Under the pieces are notes generated by a model. That model was given only the letters and a program-made list of their open reading frames with translations. It was not told where the DNA came from and ran no database searches. This document shows, piece after piece, positions 1-7,401 of a stretch of DNA of 10,041 bases. Position 1 is the stretch's first letter. The number at the start of each line of letters is the position of its first letter. This DNA is from Euperipatoides rowelli. Taxonomy: Eukaryota > Onychophora > Udeonychophora > Euonychophora > Peripatopsidae. The translations under genes and the position numbers were made by a program. The stretch lies in the NCBI GenBank assembly GCA_003024985.2, contig PXIH01S0059438.1. One strand, written 5' to 3'.

Positions 1-434
1 GCACTGTTCTATTTATAGGCAGTGTCGCACATTTAGCCAAGACGGGACTACGGTCATGTGCCGCCCGCTTGGCCTTCACTAGTTTTTGAGAACACGTTGT
101 ATTGAATAATATTTAGTCATCTGTTTCCAGTGTACTTTGTACCATGCTATTGTAAAGCTTGCCAGATATTGGAGCCCATATTATTTTGTAGACAACCTCG
201 CTGGACTATAGTCTGTTGTTGTCCGACATATTTGTATTTGTATTTGTAACCAGGTAAGACCNGTTTCACTAGTCTTTCCTTGCTTTGTTATTTCCTGCCA
301 GTCACATATGTTTCTACCTTGTTTATTTTATGCCATAATTAAAAGTTCTTATTTACAAATTTGGATTTCCCGTTTCATATGTTCTATTGCTATTTTGTTG
401 TATGTCTAATACTCCCACTACTACATCGAGATGG
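1..434. other. Unassigned leader: TATA-like box and splice-donor match
   Basis: Less AT-rich than the rest near its start. CTATAAATAG is present on the minus strand at 9-18 (a TATA-like box pointing out of the window). On plus, AACCAG followed by GTAAGAC (exon edge at 253) matches a splice donor. A 6-bp unit (TATTTG) repeats three times at 229-246. TGTCGGAC on minus at 221-228 could be an LTR start, but no primer-binding site or polypurine tract adjoins it. No open frame of note. There is an N at 262. It could be an untranslated exon, a promoter or an LTR fragment; I cannot decide. Confidence 0.3.
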
Positions 435-460
435 TAACGTTACGAGAGGTCGTAACGTTA
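435..460. repeat. Perfect 11-bp hairpin (inverted repeat)
   Basis: TAACGTTACGA (435-445), a GAGG loop (446-449) and TCGTAACGTTA (450-460) form a perfect stem. Each arm also contains the self-complementary TAACGTTA. It stands out for CpG content against the AT-rich background. Function unknown. Confidence 0.85.
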
Positions 461-461
461 T

Positions 462-493
462 AATATATATACGGTATATATATATCTATATGT
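462..493. repeat. AT-rich microsatellite
   Basis: An imperfect (TA)n tract around a short central ACGGT, containing ATATATAC G GTATATAT as a palindrome. It directly follows the hairpin at 435-460. Confidence 0.7.
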
Positions 494-646
494 AAGAATA
501 AACTTATACATTTTTAAAAATCAAAAATTAATGCAATTTTAAAAATCAAAACAAAAAAAAAGTGCGTTGAACAGAAAATCCACTTTAAGGGTTAATATAA
601 GAAATTCAGGATTTTTTATATTTTTTATTGCGACTTTTCAAAAAAT

Positions 647-1333
647 ATTAATTAAAAATAATTCCTTTGTTGGATTTTTTTGTAATTTAGACCATTGAAT
701 TCCTTATAAAAAAATAAATAAAAAACATATTTAAAGTTTGTTTCTATCTTATTTAGATTTACTAATGTTGATTCAAATGCATATTTACGTAATTTATTAA
801 TTGAAAATAATCTGTTTGTTGGATTTTTTTGTAATTTGGACAATTGAATTCCTTATAAAAAAATAAATAGAAAATATATTTAAAGTTTGTTTCTAACTTA
901 TTTAGATTTACTAATATTGATTCCGATGTGTCATTTGATTTCCTATACTGTGGTTCATATCAAATGCGTATATTACCGACATTACGTAATTTATTAATTA
1001 AAAATAATCTCATTGTTGTATTTTTTTTTGTAGTTTGGACTATTCAATTCCTTATAAAAAAATAAATAAAAAATATATTTAAGGTTTATTTCTATCTTAT
1101 TTAGATTTTCTATTATTTATTCCGTTATGTCATGGGATTGCCTATACTGTGGTTCATATCAAATGCGTATATTACCGACATTACGTAATTTATTAATTAA
1201 AAATAATCTCTTTGTTGGATTTTTTATAATTTGGACCATTGAATTCCTTATAAAAAAATAAATAAAAAATATATTTAACGTTTATTTCTATCTATTTTAG
1301 AATTACCGGTACTATTATTTATTCCGTTGTGTC
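647..1333. repeat. Tandem repeat, ~198-bp unit, four copies
   Basis: Copies start at 647, 796, 993 and 1192 with ATTAATTRAAAATAAT, each followed by TTGTTGGATTTTTTT, GAATTCCTTATAAAAAAAT and a TTTAGATTT block. Spacings are 149, 197 and 199 bp. The first copy lacks about 48 bp that includes CCTATACTGTGGTTCATATC. The last copy fades after 1333. 942-1011 and 1141-1210 are identical over 70 bp, so those copies diverged recently or were homogenised, while the outer copies are more worn. It is a short satellite array with no protein-coding sense; open frames on minus here are artefacts of the repeat. Confidence 0.9.
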
Positions 1334-1370
1334 TTCATAGTGTAAAATGAGAACCAAATAACTAAACTAT

Positions 1371-1715
1371 AAATGGCGATTCTCTCGACTTTGGAGTGGA
1401 TGATTAATAACACACATTGCTTTTCCAAGTTATTTATTACACAAATTTATATACTTTTATATTAGCTTGATCTAATTGACCTTTTGGGTGTTGAATAATA
1501 GGTAAATATTGTTTTTGTTTTTTTAAATCTCTTGAGATAATTACAGACAAATATATTTTGAGTCTTTAAAAATAAAAAAAATAGCAGCCTAATTTAAGCA
1601 TATTTGAATATAATAATTATTGATTATGAAATACAAAATGGCGATTCAACTTTGGAGTGTAACTACTAAATTGAAAATGGTGATTGAGAATCGACATTGG
1701 AGTGGAAAGGGTTAA
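1371..1715. repeat. Three copies of a GGCGATT...TTGGAGTG motif
   Basis: Related 26-33 bp segments lie at 1371-1400, 1635-1660 and 1674-1706. Each opens AAATGG(C/T)GATT and closes TTGGAGTG, with a variable middle (CTCTCGAC, CAAC, GAGAATCGACA). The last is followed by GAAAGGGTTAA, ending at the TTAA (1712-1715) where the retroelement similarity stops. The remainder, 1401-1634, is plain AT-rich DNA with nothing recognised. They may be pieces of a small DNA transposon inserting at TTAA, but no opposite TTAACCC end was found. Confidence 0.55.
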
Positions 1716-1716
1716 T

Positions 1717-2092
1717 AAAGGAACATGTTCTGGAACTGTGAATTTCAATATGTATTTTTTTACTTGTAATTTATAGGGAGTGTTATTTTTCCTAGTAACC
1801 TCATGGGGTCCTTTGAGCCATATGCAAATGTTTGGGTCGTGTATTTTCCCGTATTTATTTTTGTTTTTAAATTCATATATTCTTTATGGCTTAGCATATT
1901 TTTAGTCGAGCCTGTGTCAATTATAAAGTTTATTATGTCGGAGTCAATTTGCAATGGAAGGTATTCATGAGAGCTTGTTTCATGTATCTCAAATGATGTT
2001 AAGATATCATGATTTTCACTCATTTCTTTATTTGTATTTGTGTAGTTTGAATCTAACTGATACACATTTTCTTCGTAACTTTTTTGAGGTTG
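1717..2092 (-). pseudogene. Ty3-type retroelement aspartic protease fragment
   Basis: This enzyme cuts the element's gag-pol polyprotein. The open frame runs from just after a stop at 2093-2095 to a TAA at 1760-1762 and encodes about 110 residues. The catalytic DTG is at 1910-1918 inside FIIDTGSTKNML, followed by the flap-region sequence FAYGSKDPMRLLGK characteristic of Ty3/Metaviridae proteases. No ATG is needed, since in intact elements it is made as part of a gag-pol fusion. Beyond the stop, similarity seems to limp on to about 1717 with more stops. Reverse transcriptase should follow but does not. The interval 2093-2410 between knuckle and protease is longer than usual and contains nothing I recognise, possibly an insertion. 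Confidence 0.75.
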
Positions 2093-2410
2093 TCATGTTG
2101 GCTTTCACTTTTATTTCGCCTTAACCAGCATACGGCACGATTCCACTTTATAGTTCCAACCAGCCGTCATAGACATAACGAAATGCTGCAAAACCTTTTT
2201 TTGACAGTTTTAATATTTTATTGCAGTCCTAACCTTACCTTTACCCTTACCATGAACCCTGACTCCAACTACGTGTGAAATCCACTATGCCCCAACCCTA
2301 GGATAATCAAGAGTTGCAATAACTCTTTTAGAATATTTTTAACTAATGCAATGCTATGTACAGTATATGGTGGCCATCTTGGGGGAATTTAGCCCAGCAT
2401 ACTAGGTATT

Positions 2411-3166
2411 GAAAAATGATTTAACTTTGAACAATAACTAGACGCTTTTCCTCTGGCTTTACACTCAGACCTGTGGAGTGGACGAGTCTCCACAGTAATT
2501 ACATTTCAGTTTTTCTTGAATGTTTACAATTAATGGTGACCTCTAATTTGAATTAGGCGATGACATCATTCTTTGTTTTTGTTCTGGTTAACATTACCCA
2601 TTTTATTTTTGTTTTATAATATGTGATATTTCATTGCTTTTGAAAGATTCTATAGCAATTGATTGTTGGTTGGTAATCTAATTTATCCGTCCATATTGAA
2701 TAATTTGTCTAGATTTTTGTTGGGGTTTTGCAAAGCATACCTTCCGAGTCTACCAGACATACAGCCTACTATTAGCTGAGATTTTATTCCCTCTCTTCCG
2801 ATTTAAAGCGGCATGACTTTGTAAATTTTCTTAGTTTCAAAATATATTGGTCCATGTTTTCACCTGCTAATTGTTTACATTGCCTAAAAACATATTCCTC
2901 AAACTCCGCGTTTTGCTGAGTTGCGAAATGTTCCATAATGGTGGATAGCGCTGATTCAAATGAATTGTCCACTAATGTTCCAAATATATCGAGTTCCTCT
3001 CCCATGTAGTGGCAAAGGAGGGCTTTTTTTTTTGCTTATCTTCTGATATATTTAGGGCTACAAATAGGTTTAACAATTTTTCAATCCATTTTTTCCATCT
3101 TTGATTAGCCGTGTTGGGGCTGTTAACGCATTCAAAAGGTGGAAAATTTGGTATCTGAAAACTCAT
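2411..3166 (-). pseudogene. Ty3-type gag, frameshifted, with zinc-knuckle remnants
   Basis: Gag is the structural protein that packages the element's RNA. The start is ATG at 3166, opening MSFQIPNFPPF, followed by a W..W segment (RWKKWIEKLL) typical of metazoan Ty3 gag. A run of ten A (minus strand, 3024-3033) breaks the frame. The next block (2784 to about 3018) carries GEELDIFGTL and ENMDQYILKLRKF. After a stop near 2784 a third block in another frame (about 2683-2785) contains IVGCMSGRLGRYAL, the conserved gag C-terminal part. Near 2411-2506 the nucleocapsid survives in two frames: KCNYCGD, then ECKARGK and CSKLNHF. The first Cys of the second knuckle appears replaced by Ser. At least three frame breaks and several stops show it is inactive. 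An extra base in the A run could partly be a sequencing error, but the other breaks are not homopolymer-linked. Confidence 0.75.
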
Positions 3167-3395
3167 TTTGTTGATAATTTTCTTATTTTTTTTTTTTATT
3201 TTTGCTTAATTTGCTTTATGTTGCTGCTCTCATTTTTCCTTTTTACAATTTTAATTGTTCAAAGCATATTTGTTCATTTTATTTTGAAAAAAAAATCATG
3301 GTGCTTGACCAGCATTTGTTTGCATTATTTTCAATAGAAAAAAATTAAAAGTTATATTTATTTTTGCTACTAACCTTTATCTCTTTTCTTCTTTT
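3167..3395 (-). other. Retroelement leader between PBS and gag
   Basis: A/T-rich sequence (A-rich on the minus strand, several A runs) between primer-binding site and gag ATG. It corresponds to the untranslated leader of the LTR element. The plus-strand open frame across it is low-complexity Phe/Leu sequence and is not a gene. Confidence 0.45.
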
Positions 3396-3409
3396 ATGGC
3401 AATGCGCCA
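3396..3409 (-). other. Primer-binding site of the LTR element
   Basis: The minus strand reads TGGCGCATTGCCAT one base after the LTR end. TGG pairs with the CCA end of a tRNA, and the position right after an LTR ending in CA is where reverse transcription is primed. The tRNA species was not identified. A search of tRNA 3' ends for GGCAATGCGCCA would settle it. Confidence 0.55.
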
Positions 3410-3410
3410 A

Positions 3411-3610
3411 TGTTGTGTCCTTATTTTGTGTTTTAACTTATCTGAAGGGCTTAGACAACCAGTATTATTTCTATAGCCTTTATTTACAGAAAGTATTACA
3501 TTCTTACGTATACTAGCAGAGTGATCGTCTGCTTCCCATCTCCCCAGTCTCATTCTTGTTCATTACTCACGTTACAATAATAAGAATCTCATATAGGTCA
3601 GTACATAACA
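3411..3610 (-). repeat. Candidate 5' LTR (200 bp)
   Basis: On the minus strand the segment runs from TGTTATGTAC to GGACACAACA, so it has the TG...CA ends of an LTR with a short TGTT/AACA terminal inverted repeat. An AATAAA signal lies at 3479-3484 on the minus strand. The primer-binding site follows directly and gag lies about 240 bp downstream, which fits a 5' LTR. No second copy is in the window, so the outer boundary at 3610 rests only on the TG end and could be slightly off. A target duplication cannot be tested. Confidence 0.6.
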
Positions 3611-3668
3611 CTGTCAACCTGATCTGATCTAAGACAGCTATAATGAAAAAATACAACATTAATGATTT

Positions 3669-3677
3669 CATACTTAC
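3669..3677 (-). other. Splice donor of the PARL exon
   Basis: Read on the minus strand, the exon ends CAGCTA and the intron opens GTAAGTATG, a near-perfect U1 match. It decides the 3' boundary of the PARL exon; the family alignment also stops here. Confidence 0.75.
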
Positions 3678-3822
3678 TAGCTGCAGGACTAGATGAGAAA
3701 TATTTGACCATAATTAATTGTAAATGTGGAATTCTCCATAATAGGAGAACAAGAGAGTTGATAGCAATAATACCCGTTACAACACGTTGACCTTCAGATA
3801 AACTAAACCATAAATCATGAAT
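3678..3822 (-). CDS. PARL: Internal exon of PARL, mitochondrial rhomboid protease
   Basis: PARL (presenilin-associated rhomboid-like) is an intramembrane serine protease of the inner mitochondrial membrane that cleaves proteins such as PINK1 and PGAM5. Seen: the 145-bp exon is open in one frame and encodes 48 residues, including LSEGQRVVTGIIA, LLLWRIPHLQ and MVKYFSSSPAA. These line up closely with vertebrate PARL just before and across the first helix of the rhomboid core (human has LSDGQRTVTGIIA at this place). The acceptor is a T-rich tract ending in AATAG before ATTCATGAT. The donor is CTA followed by GTAAGTATG. The exon starts in phase 0 and ends after one base of a codon. The hydrophobic stretch GIIAINSLVLLLW is the membrane helix. 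The catalytic Ser (GASG motif) and His lie on later exons, which are not in the window. No frameshift or stop is seen, so the exon looks functional. The next intron contains an LTR element 67 bp away. Confidence 0.87.
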
Positions 3823-4998
3823 CTATTAAAAAAAGATATAAAACAAAATCATATAATCCTATGAAGAGAGACAAGATGCTAGTTATTAACTTATTATATA
3901 CAGTATATATAACTATGTGAAAAATACCAGTAATGTACAGTACATGACAGTTTTGTAGACAAAAGTTTCAAAATATAAATATAATTAATTTTTAATAGAG
4001 CTTAATAATATGAATGAAATATTAAGTATGAACTAACACAATACTGCACAAAGGCTAATAAAATTTCTCAATCAAGCCTAAACCAGTAATAACAAGATTG
4101 AACCGACTAGTAGTCATTTGGGGGGGGAGAGGGGAATGGTAAGACTGATCGGCTTTTCACAGCTATTACCAAAGCAAATATAATATACTGTAATACTTGG
4201 AGACTAAAACGAAAACAAACTTTTTAAGAACCTAAAATAACATCCTTGGTAAGTGTTATGTAAGGGGAAATTGGAGTGCAACCTGTCCCCTAAATAAATT
4301 AATACTAGAAAGGAGGGACTGAAATTGCTTCTCTGTGCAGCTGTTTTACTGGGGTATTAGAGAAATGACCAGTTCCCTTACATTTAGGAATCAGGTTAAC
4401 TTTTTCAGAAGAGCTCTGGTTCCTAATATTTTTTTAATTAAATTACATATAAATATCAGAAGGATTATCTGTTTCTTGAGAGTATAATTTGGATCAATAG
4501 CAATAAAATTGATAAAAGAGTTGTGAGATGAAGTTTTAAATATTGTTTTATTGTCACTAAACAAAGTTTACTGATTTAATTGTATTAAATAACATCAATC
4601 GTAAATATGGCACTAGTAAGTACTGGATTGATTTCTTTAGTAAAGTTTTAAATTATAACAACATTTGAAATGGAAAATATTTGAAAGCTTATCGACTTTT
4701 AAGTTGTCATAGATGGCTTTAGGATTAAGTGTGAATCAAGTTAGCACAGCAGTATAACCAGGAACTCTGGAACATAAGTCGGAAATTTACTGTTGAGATC
4801 AGGCAAACAATCACAGCCAACGTGTAGGCTGATCAGCAGAAGATTGAGATAAGTACGAGATCAGATGAAGAGATGATTGATAAGACCAAAATTAAAGCCT
4901 TTTCCTGACTTTTATAGTATTTTGGTTTTAAGACAGGATTCTCCAATGGGCTGGTTTAGTTTTAATCCAATGGGATTAATAGCTTTAGTTCAATGTAG
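3823..4998. other. AT-rich intron/intergenic DNA, no gene recognised
   Basis: Lies upstream of the PARL exon on its strand, so probably intron. Seen: the exon's T-rich acceptor tract (3823-3840), a second pyrimidine-rich AG at about 3858 that leads only into stops, eight G at 4120-4127, and an AATAAA on minus at 4547-4552. A 39-codon minus open frame at 4741-4860 opens after a stop without ATG and is not recognised. Nothing else stands out. Confidence 0.6.
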
Positions 4999-5148
4999 TT
5001 AAGATCCCTCATCCTTGCATACAGTATTCATTTGTTTCCACTTTGGTTGGTGCTTATTGAAAGCACCACCTTTAGGAATAGAGGAGAAGCCATACATTTG
5101 TTTATGGGCCATTCTTCGATTATGGGGTCCCCTACCCTTGACACACAT
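4999..5148 (-). CDS. Unidentified short ORF, coding-like (49 aa)
   Basis: ATG at 5148 to TAA at 4999 gives 49 residues. They are basic and of mixed composition, unlike the Phe/Ile/Lys-rich translations typical of this AT-rich DNA. Pieces include GRGPHNRRMAHKQMYGF and IPKGGAFNKHQPKW. The frame is open a further 13 codons upstream. A T-rich tract ending in TTAAAG just before GATTTAATG could be a splice acceptor, so this may be a terminal exon, with an AATAAA about 450 bp downstream on the same strand. It is on the PARL strand and upstream of the PARL exon, but does not match the PARL N-terminal half as I know it. I do not recognise the family. It may be a chance frame or a repeat-derived fragment; the plus strand is also open here. 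Confidence 0.25.
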   Translation of the reverse strand: MCVKGRGPHNRRMAHKQMYGFSSIPKGGAFNKHQPKWKQMNTVCKDEGS

Positions 5149-5653
5149 TAAATCCTTTAATATAAAGAATATCAATAAAAAAATTAATATTATTAAATAT
5201 TGTATTGGGAGATAATATAAATAATTTCACCATTTACAGCTAAATAATATTTAAAAAATAACAATTGTCATCATCAAAATATAGGGGGAAATGCGGCCAT
5301 GTTTTGTAACAGCCACTAGGAGAAAAAAAGTATGGTAATCAAATTACTGTTTTTTTTGCAGAATTTTCCAATGATTTTACCGGAGTAGAATAAAAGATAA
5401 CACCAAAAACTATTAGGAAAGAAAGAATAAAGTAAAACATATCAATGGATATTATTTGAATAAATGAATCAAAGAAAGGTTGTAGGCATGATTACTGGCC
5501 GTCCTCGAGCATTATGCCCACTATTCTAAATTGAAGCTTAGAGCTACACCAATGATTAAAAATGAAAGATTGAAGATACTAATTTGTAAAAAATTTACTG
5601 ACTTATTTATTATATCATTCTACTCACTTTCATAAAGCAAAATGAACAGAATT
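5149..5653. other. Non-coding stretch
   Basis: No gene recognised. A T8 tract ending in GCAG at 5349-5361 on plus looks like a splice acceptor, but the following frames close within about ten codons. On minus, a GTGAGTAG at about 5619-5626 resembles a donor with only a short Cys-rich frame before it. Both are probably chance. Confidence 0.5.
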
Positions 5654-5730
5654 CACTTGCGTGTTTACACTGATCAATATCGCAATGCATTCCGGAATGT
5701 GTTCTGGAAAAGTGGCAAGTGTAAACGTGG
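5654..5730. repeat. Inverted repeat with internal palindrome
   Basis: CACTTGCGTGTTTACACT on the left faces AGTGGCAAGTGTAAACGTGG on the right. The uninterrupted matching arms are GTTTACACT (5663-5671) and AGTGTAAAC (5718-5726). Between them sits a perfect 12-bp palindrome, CATTCCGGAATG (5688-5699). It ends six bases before the first readable piggyBac codon and is followed by a TTAA at 5732-5735. It could be a small terminal-repeat element or part of the transposon's 5' region. Confidence 0.5.
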
Positions 5731-5735
5731 CTTAA

Positions 5736-7038
5736 GATAATATTGAATCTGCTGATGTAATAATAGTACCTCCCCTTGTAGATGAGTTAAATGTTGAAGA
5801 TATTGGAAATATAAAGAAACTGGGCCGGTAAGAGCAAATGTTCCAGGTTCATTAGAACTACACATTGAAACTGATTTTAGGATTCTAACTATGGAGCCAA
5901 AGACTGTATCAAATTATTCAAAAAATATTATTCATTTATGTGAAGAATCCTACAAAAGCAAAGGTAAAGAGAAAATTGTGTGATTCGGAGCCATCTTAGA
6001 GGCATAAAGCTCCAAATTAAACCAAATCTTTCTAAAATTAAAAACTTTAAAACAACGTAGAAATGACATTACCCTTAAATTTGCATTTAACTTTTTTTTA
6101 ATCAATTTAAATTATATACTCCTATGAGTAGATTTAAAATATCAGGTATAAATACACATTCATCAAATGCTCACAAAAAGATATGCCAGCTCTCCAATTA
6201 CATCTTTCATTAAACTTTTAAATATTGTTTAATTAAAAATACATTATGTAATAATCATTGTCATTATGTTTGTATATAATTATTTTTTAATTTTATTTTT
6301 GTTTTTATTTCAAATATCAATCATTATTCTTGTATGTAAAAAAAGAGTTCATATCCTTTGGGGCTGAATCTTTTATTAATTGTATCTTCTGTGTTTGGAA
6401 TAACAATAAACAAAATACACAAACCAGAAAATAAATATGATGAAAATTTTAAAATAATGAAAGATGCTCTCGAATTTTCATCTCCTGTATAAATATTTAA
6501 AAAATTAAGACATCAGAAATACAGTAGGCAAATATGTTACATCAAAAAAGAAACTGTGCAATATGCTACAGTCTGTAAAAATAAAATAGACATTGTAAAG
6601 ACAGGATGATCTAAAGACATTTATAGGGATTCTTTGGTCAAGTGACGAACATTTAGGAGTAAATATTGTAAAAAAAAAATGCTGTCATGAAGCCTTTTCA
6701 AATGTTGAAAGGTTTGATATATTTTACAAATAATGAAAATGGCGAATATAATAAATTTGATAAAGGATTCAAGAGACTGCCTTTATGCTTAATGGTTGTA
6801 CAGAAATCATTTTAAAAAAGTTGGAATCTTCAAAAAACATGTTGTAGCCTAATTGACTAAATGCTAGTGCACTATTATAGTTACAGTACAATTGCCTGAA
6901 ACAATTCATTTTGGAAAACTAGTGAGATTCCGAGATAAATTTTGGGCTCTCTGTGGAGTTTCAGGCTATTGTTACAATTCTGTTTTGCTGCTGATACAGA
7001 TAATTGTTAATTTTAGTGTTCTGGTGCACTTAGTTTAG
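5736..7038 (+). pseudogene. Decayed piggyBac-family (PGBD-like) transposase
   Basis: piggyBac transposases are DDD enzymes that cut and paste DNA at TTAA. No full frame survives, but blocks in the right order are readable. 5736-5828: DVIIVPPLVDELNVED, the acidic N-terminal motif. 5828-5983, frame shifted: VPGSLELH. 6394-6606: SSPV..IFKKL and VQYATVCKNK, with a stop at 6490. 6620-6733: FIGILWSSDEHLG and FSNVERF. 6723-6815: NKFDKGFKRLPL. 6886-7038: VRFRDKFWALCGVSGYCY. These resemble successive segments of the PGBD core up to just past the first catalytic Asp region. Where that Asp is expected (after KHVVA, about 6850) there is a stop codon. The C-terminal half and Cys-rich tail are not seen, and about 400 bp (5984-6393) is unrecognisable apart from a possible RRND piece near 6060. 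Terminal repeats and TTAA ends were not identified. Assignment is by eye. Confidence 0.7.
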
Positions 7039-7230
7039 TGAGCTGAAGCATGTTAATCCTATGGGAAAGTCAAATTAACATGGGAAAGTTTTGTGAGCTG
7101 CATCCATGCTAATCCTATGGGACTTTTTACATGCTAATCATAAGGAACTTTTTTACATGCTAATTCTATGGGCTCTTTTTACATGTTAATCCAAGGGGCC
7201 TTTTTTACATGCTAACCCTATAAGACATAA
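7036..7230. repeat. ~26-bp minisatellite
   Basis: Units opening CATG(C/T)TAAT(C/T)C, then TATGGG and a T-rich spacer ending TTTTTA, begin at 7105, 7130, 7156, 7182 and 7208 (spacing 25-26 bp). An earlier, longer form begins at 7049, 56 bp before, and both of these first two are preceded by GTGAGCTG. The unit decays at the right edge (CTAACCCTATAAG). It directly abuts the last readable piggyBac block. Confidence 0.85.
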
Positions 7231-7324
7231 AATAGTATTTATTAATAGACTATTATATTTTTAATTTAATAAATTTTTACAAACTAAAAAAAGTATAGGA
7301 ATAAGTTTTGAGTGAGAAAAAAAT

Positions 7325-7401
7325 TGGAATCTGAGAGATTTTATCCTGGAACGATAGCATTTAGATTCAAGCACCTTACCCACTAAGCCAAAGCCACAAG
7401 C
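7325..7401 (-). repeat. tRNA-like sequence (SINE head or tRNA pseudogene)
   Basis: On the minus strand TGGCTTAGTGGG (7379-7390) fits the RNA polymerase III A box of tRNA genes. GGATAAAATCT (7336-7346) sits about 33 bases further, the right distance for a B box, matching 7 of 11 positions of GGTTCGAATCC. Between them GGTGCTTGAATCTAAATGC resembles an anticodon arm. The acceptor stem does not close well and the B box is damaged, so this is not a working tRNA. A tRNA-derived SINE is likely, but no clear tail or target duplication was found. Confidence 0.5.

Larger units (their letters stand above)
1716..3610 (-). mobile_element. Truncated Ty3-type LTR retrotransposon
   Basis: A decayed Ty3/Metaviridae-like element read on the minus strand. 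In transcriptional order it has a 200-bp 5' LTR, a primer-binding site one base after it, a ~230-bp leader, a broken gag, zinc-knuckle remnants and an aspartic protease. Homology runs out just past the protease at about 1716, next to a TTAA. No reverse transcriptase, RNase H, integrase, polypurine tract or second LTR is visible anywhere lower in the window. Several frameshifts and stops make it non-autonomous and long dead. It lies sense to PARL in the intron that follows the recognised exon. The missing 3' part may have been deleted or displaced by the repeats at 1371-1715; the sequence does not say which. Confidence 0.75.

Noticed and set aside
652-843. 63-codon minus open frame
   Set aside because: It lies within the 198-bp satellite and its Phe/Lys/Asn-rich translation follows from the repeat; the other copies do not keep it open.
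2084-2278. 64-codon plus open frame
   Set aside because: Antisense to the retroelement between zinc knuckle and protease, with no recognisable protein features.
2225-2305. CCTAACCTTACC-type run resembling telomere repeats
   Set aside because: Only one CCTAACC word and no regular 6-bp period; not a telomeric array.
3101-3337. 78-codon plus open frame rich in Phe and Leu
   Set aside because: It is antisense to gag and the A-rich leader of the LTR element; the hydrophobicity comes from T runs, not from a real membrane protein.
5015-5215. 66-codon plus open frame
   Set aside because: Its end is low-complexity Ile/Lys/Asn. The minus-strand frame over the same bases looks more protein-like, though neither is confirmed.
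5674-5865. 63-codon minus open frame
   Set aside because: Shadow of the piggyBac N-terminal block on the opposite strand.
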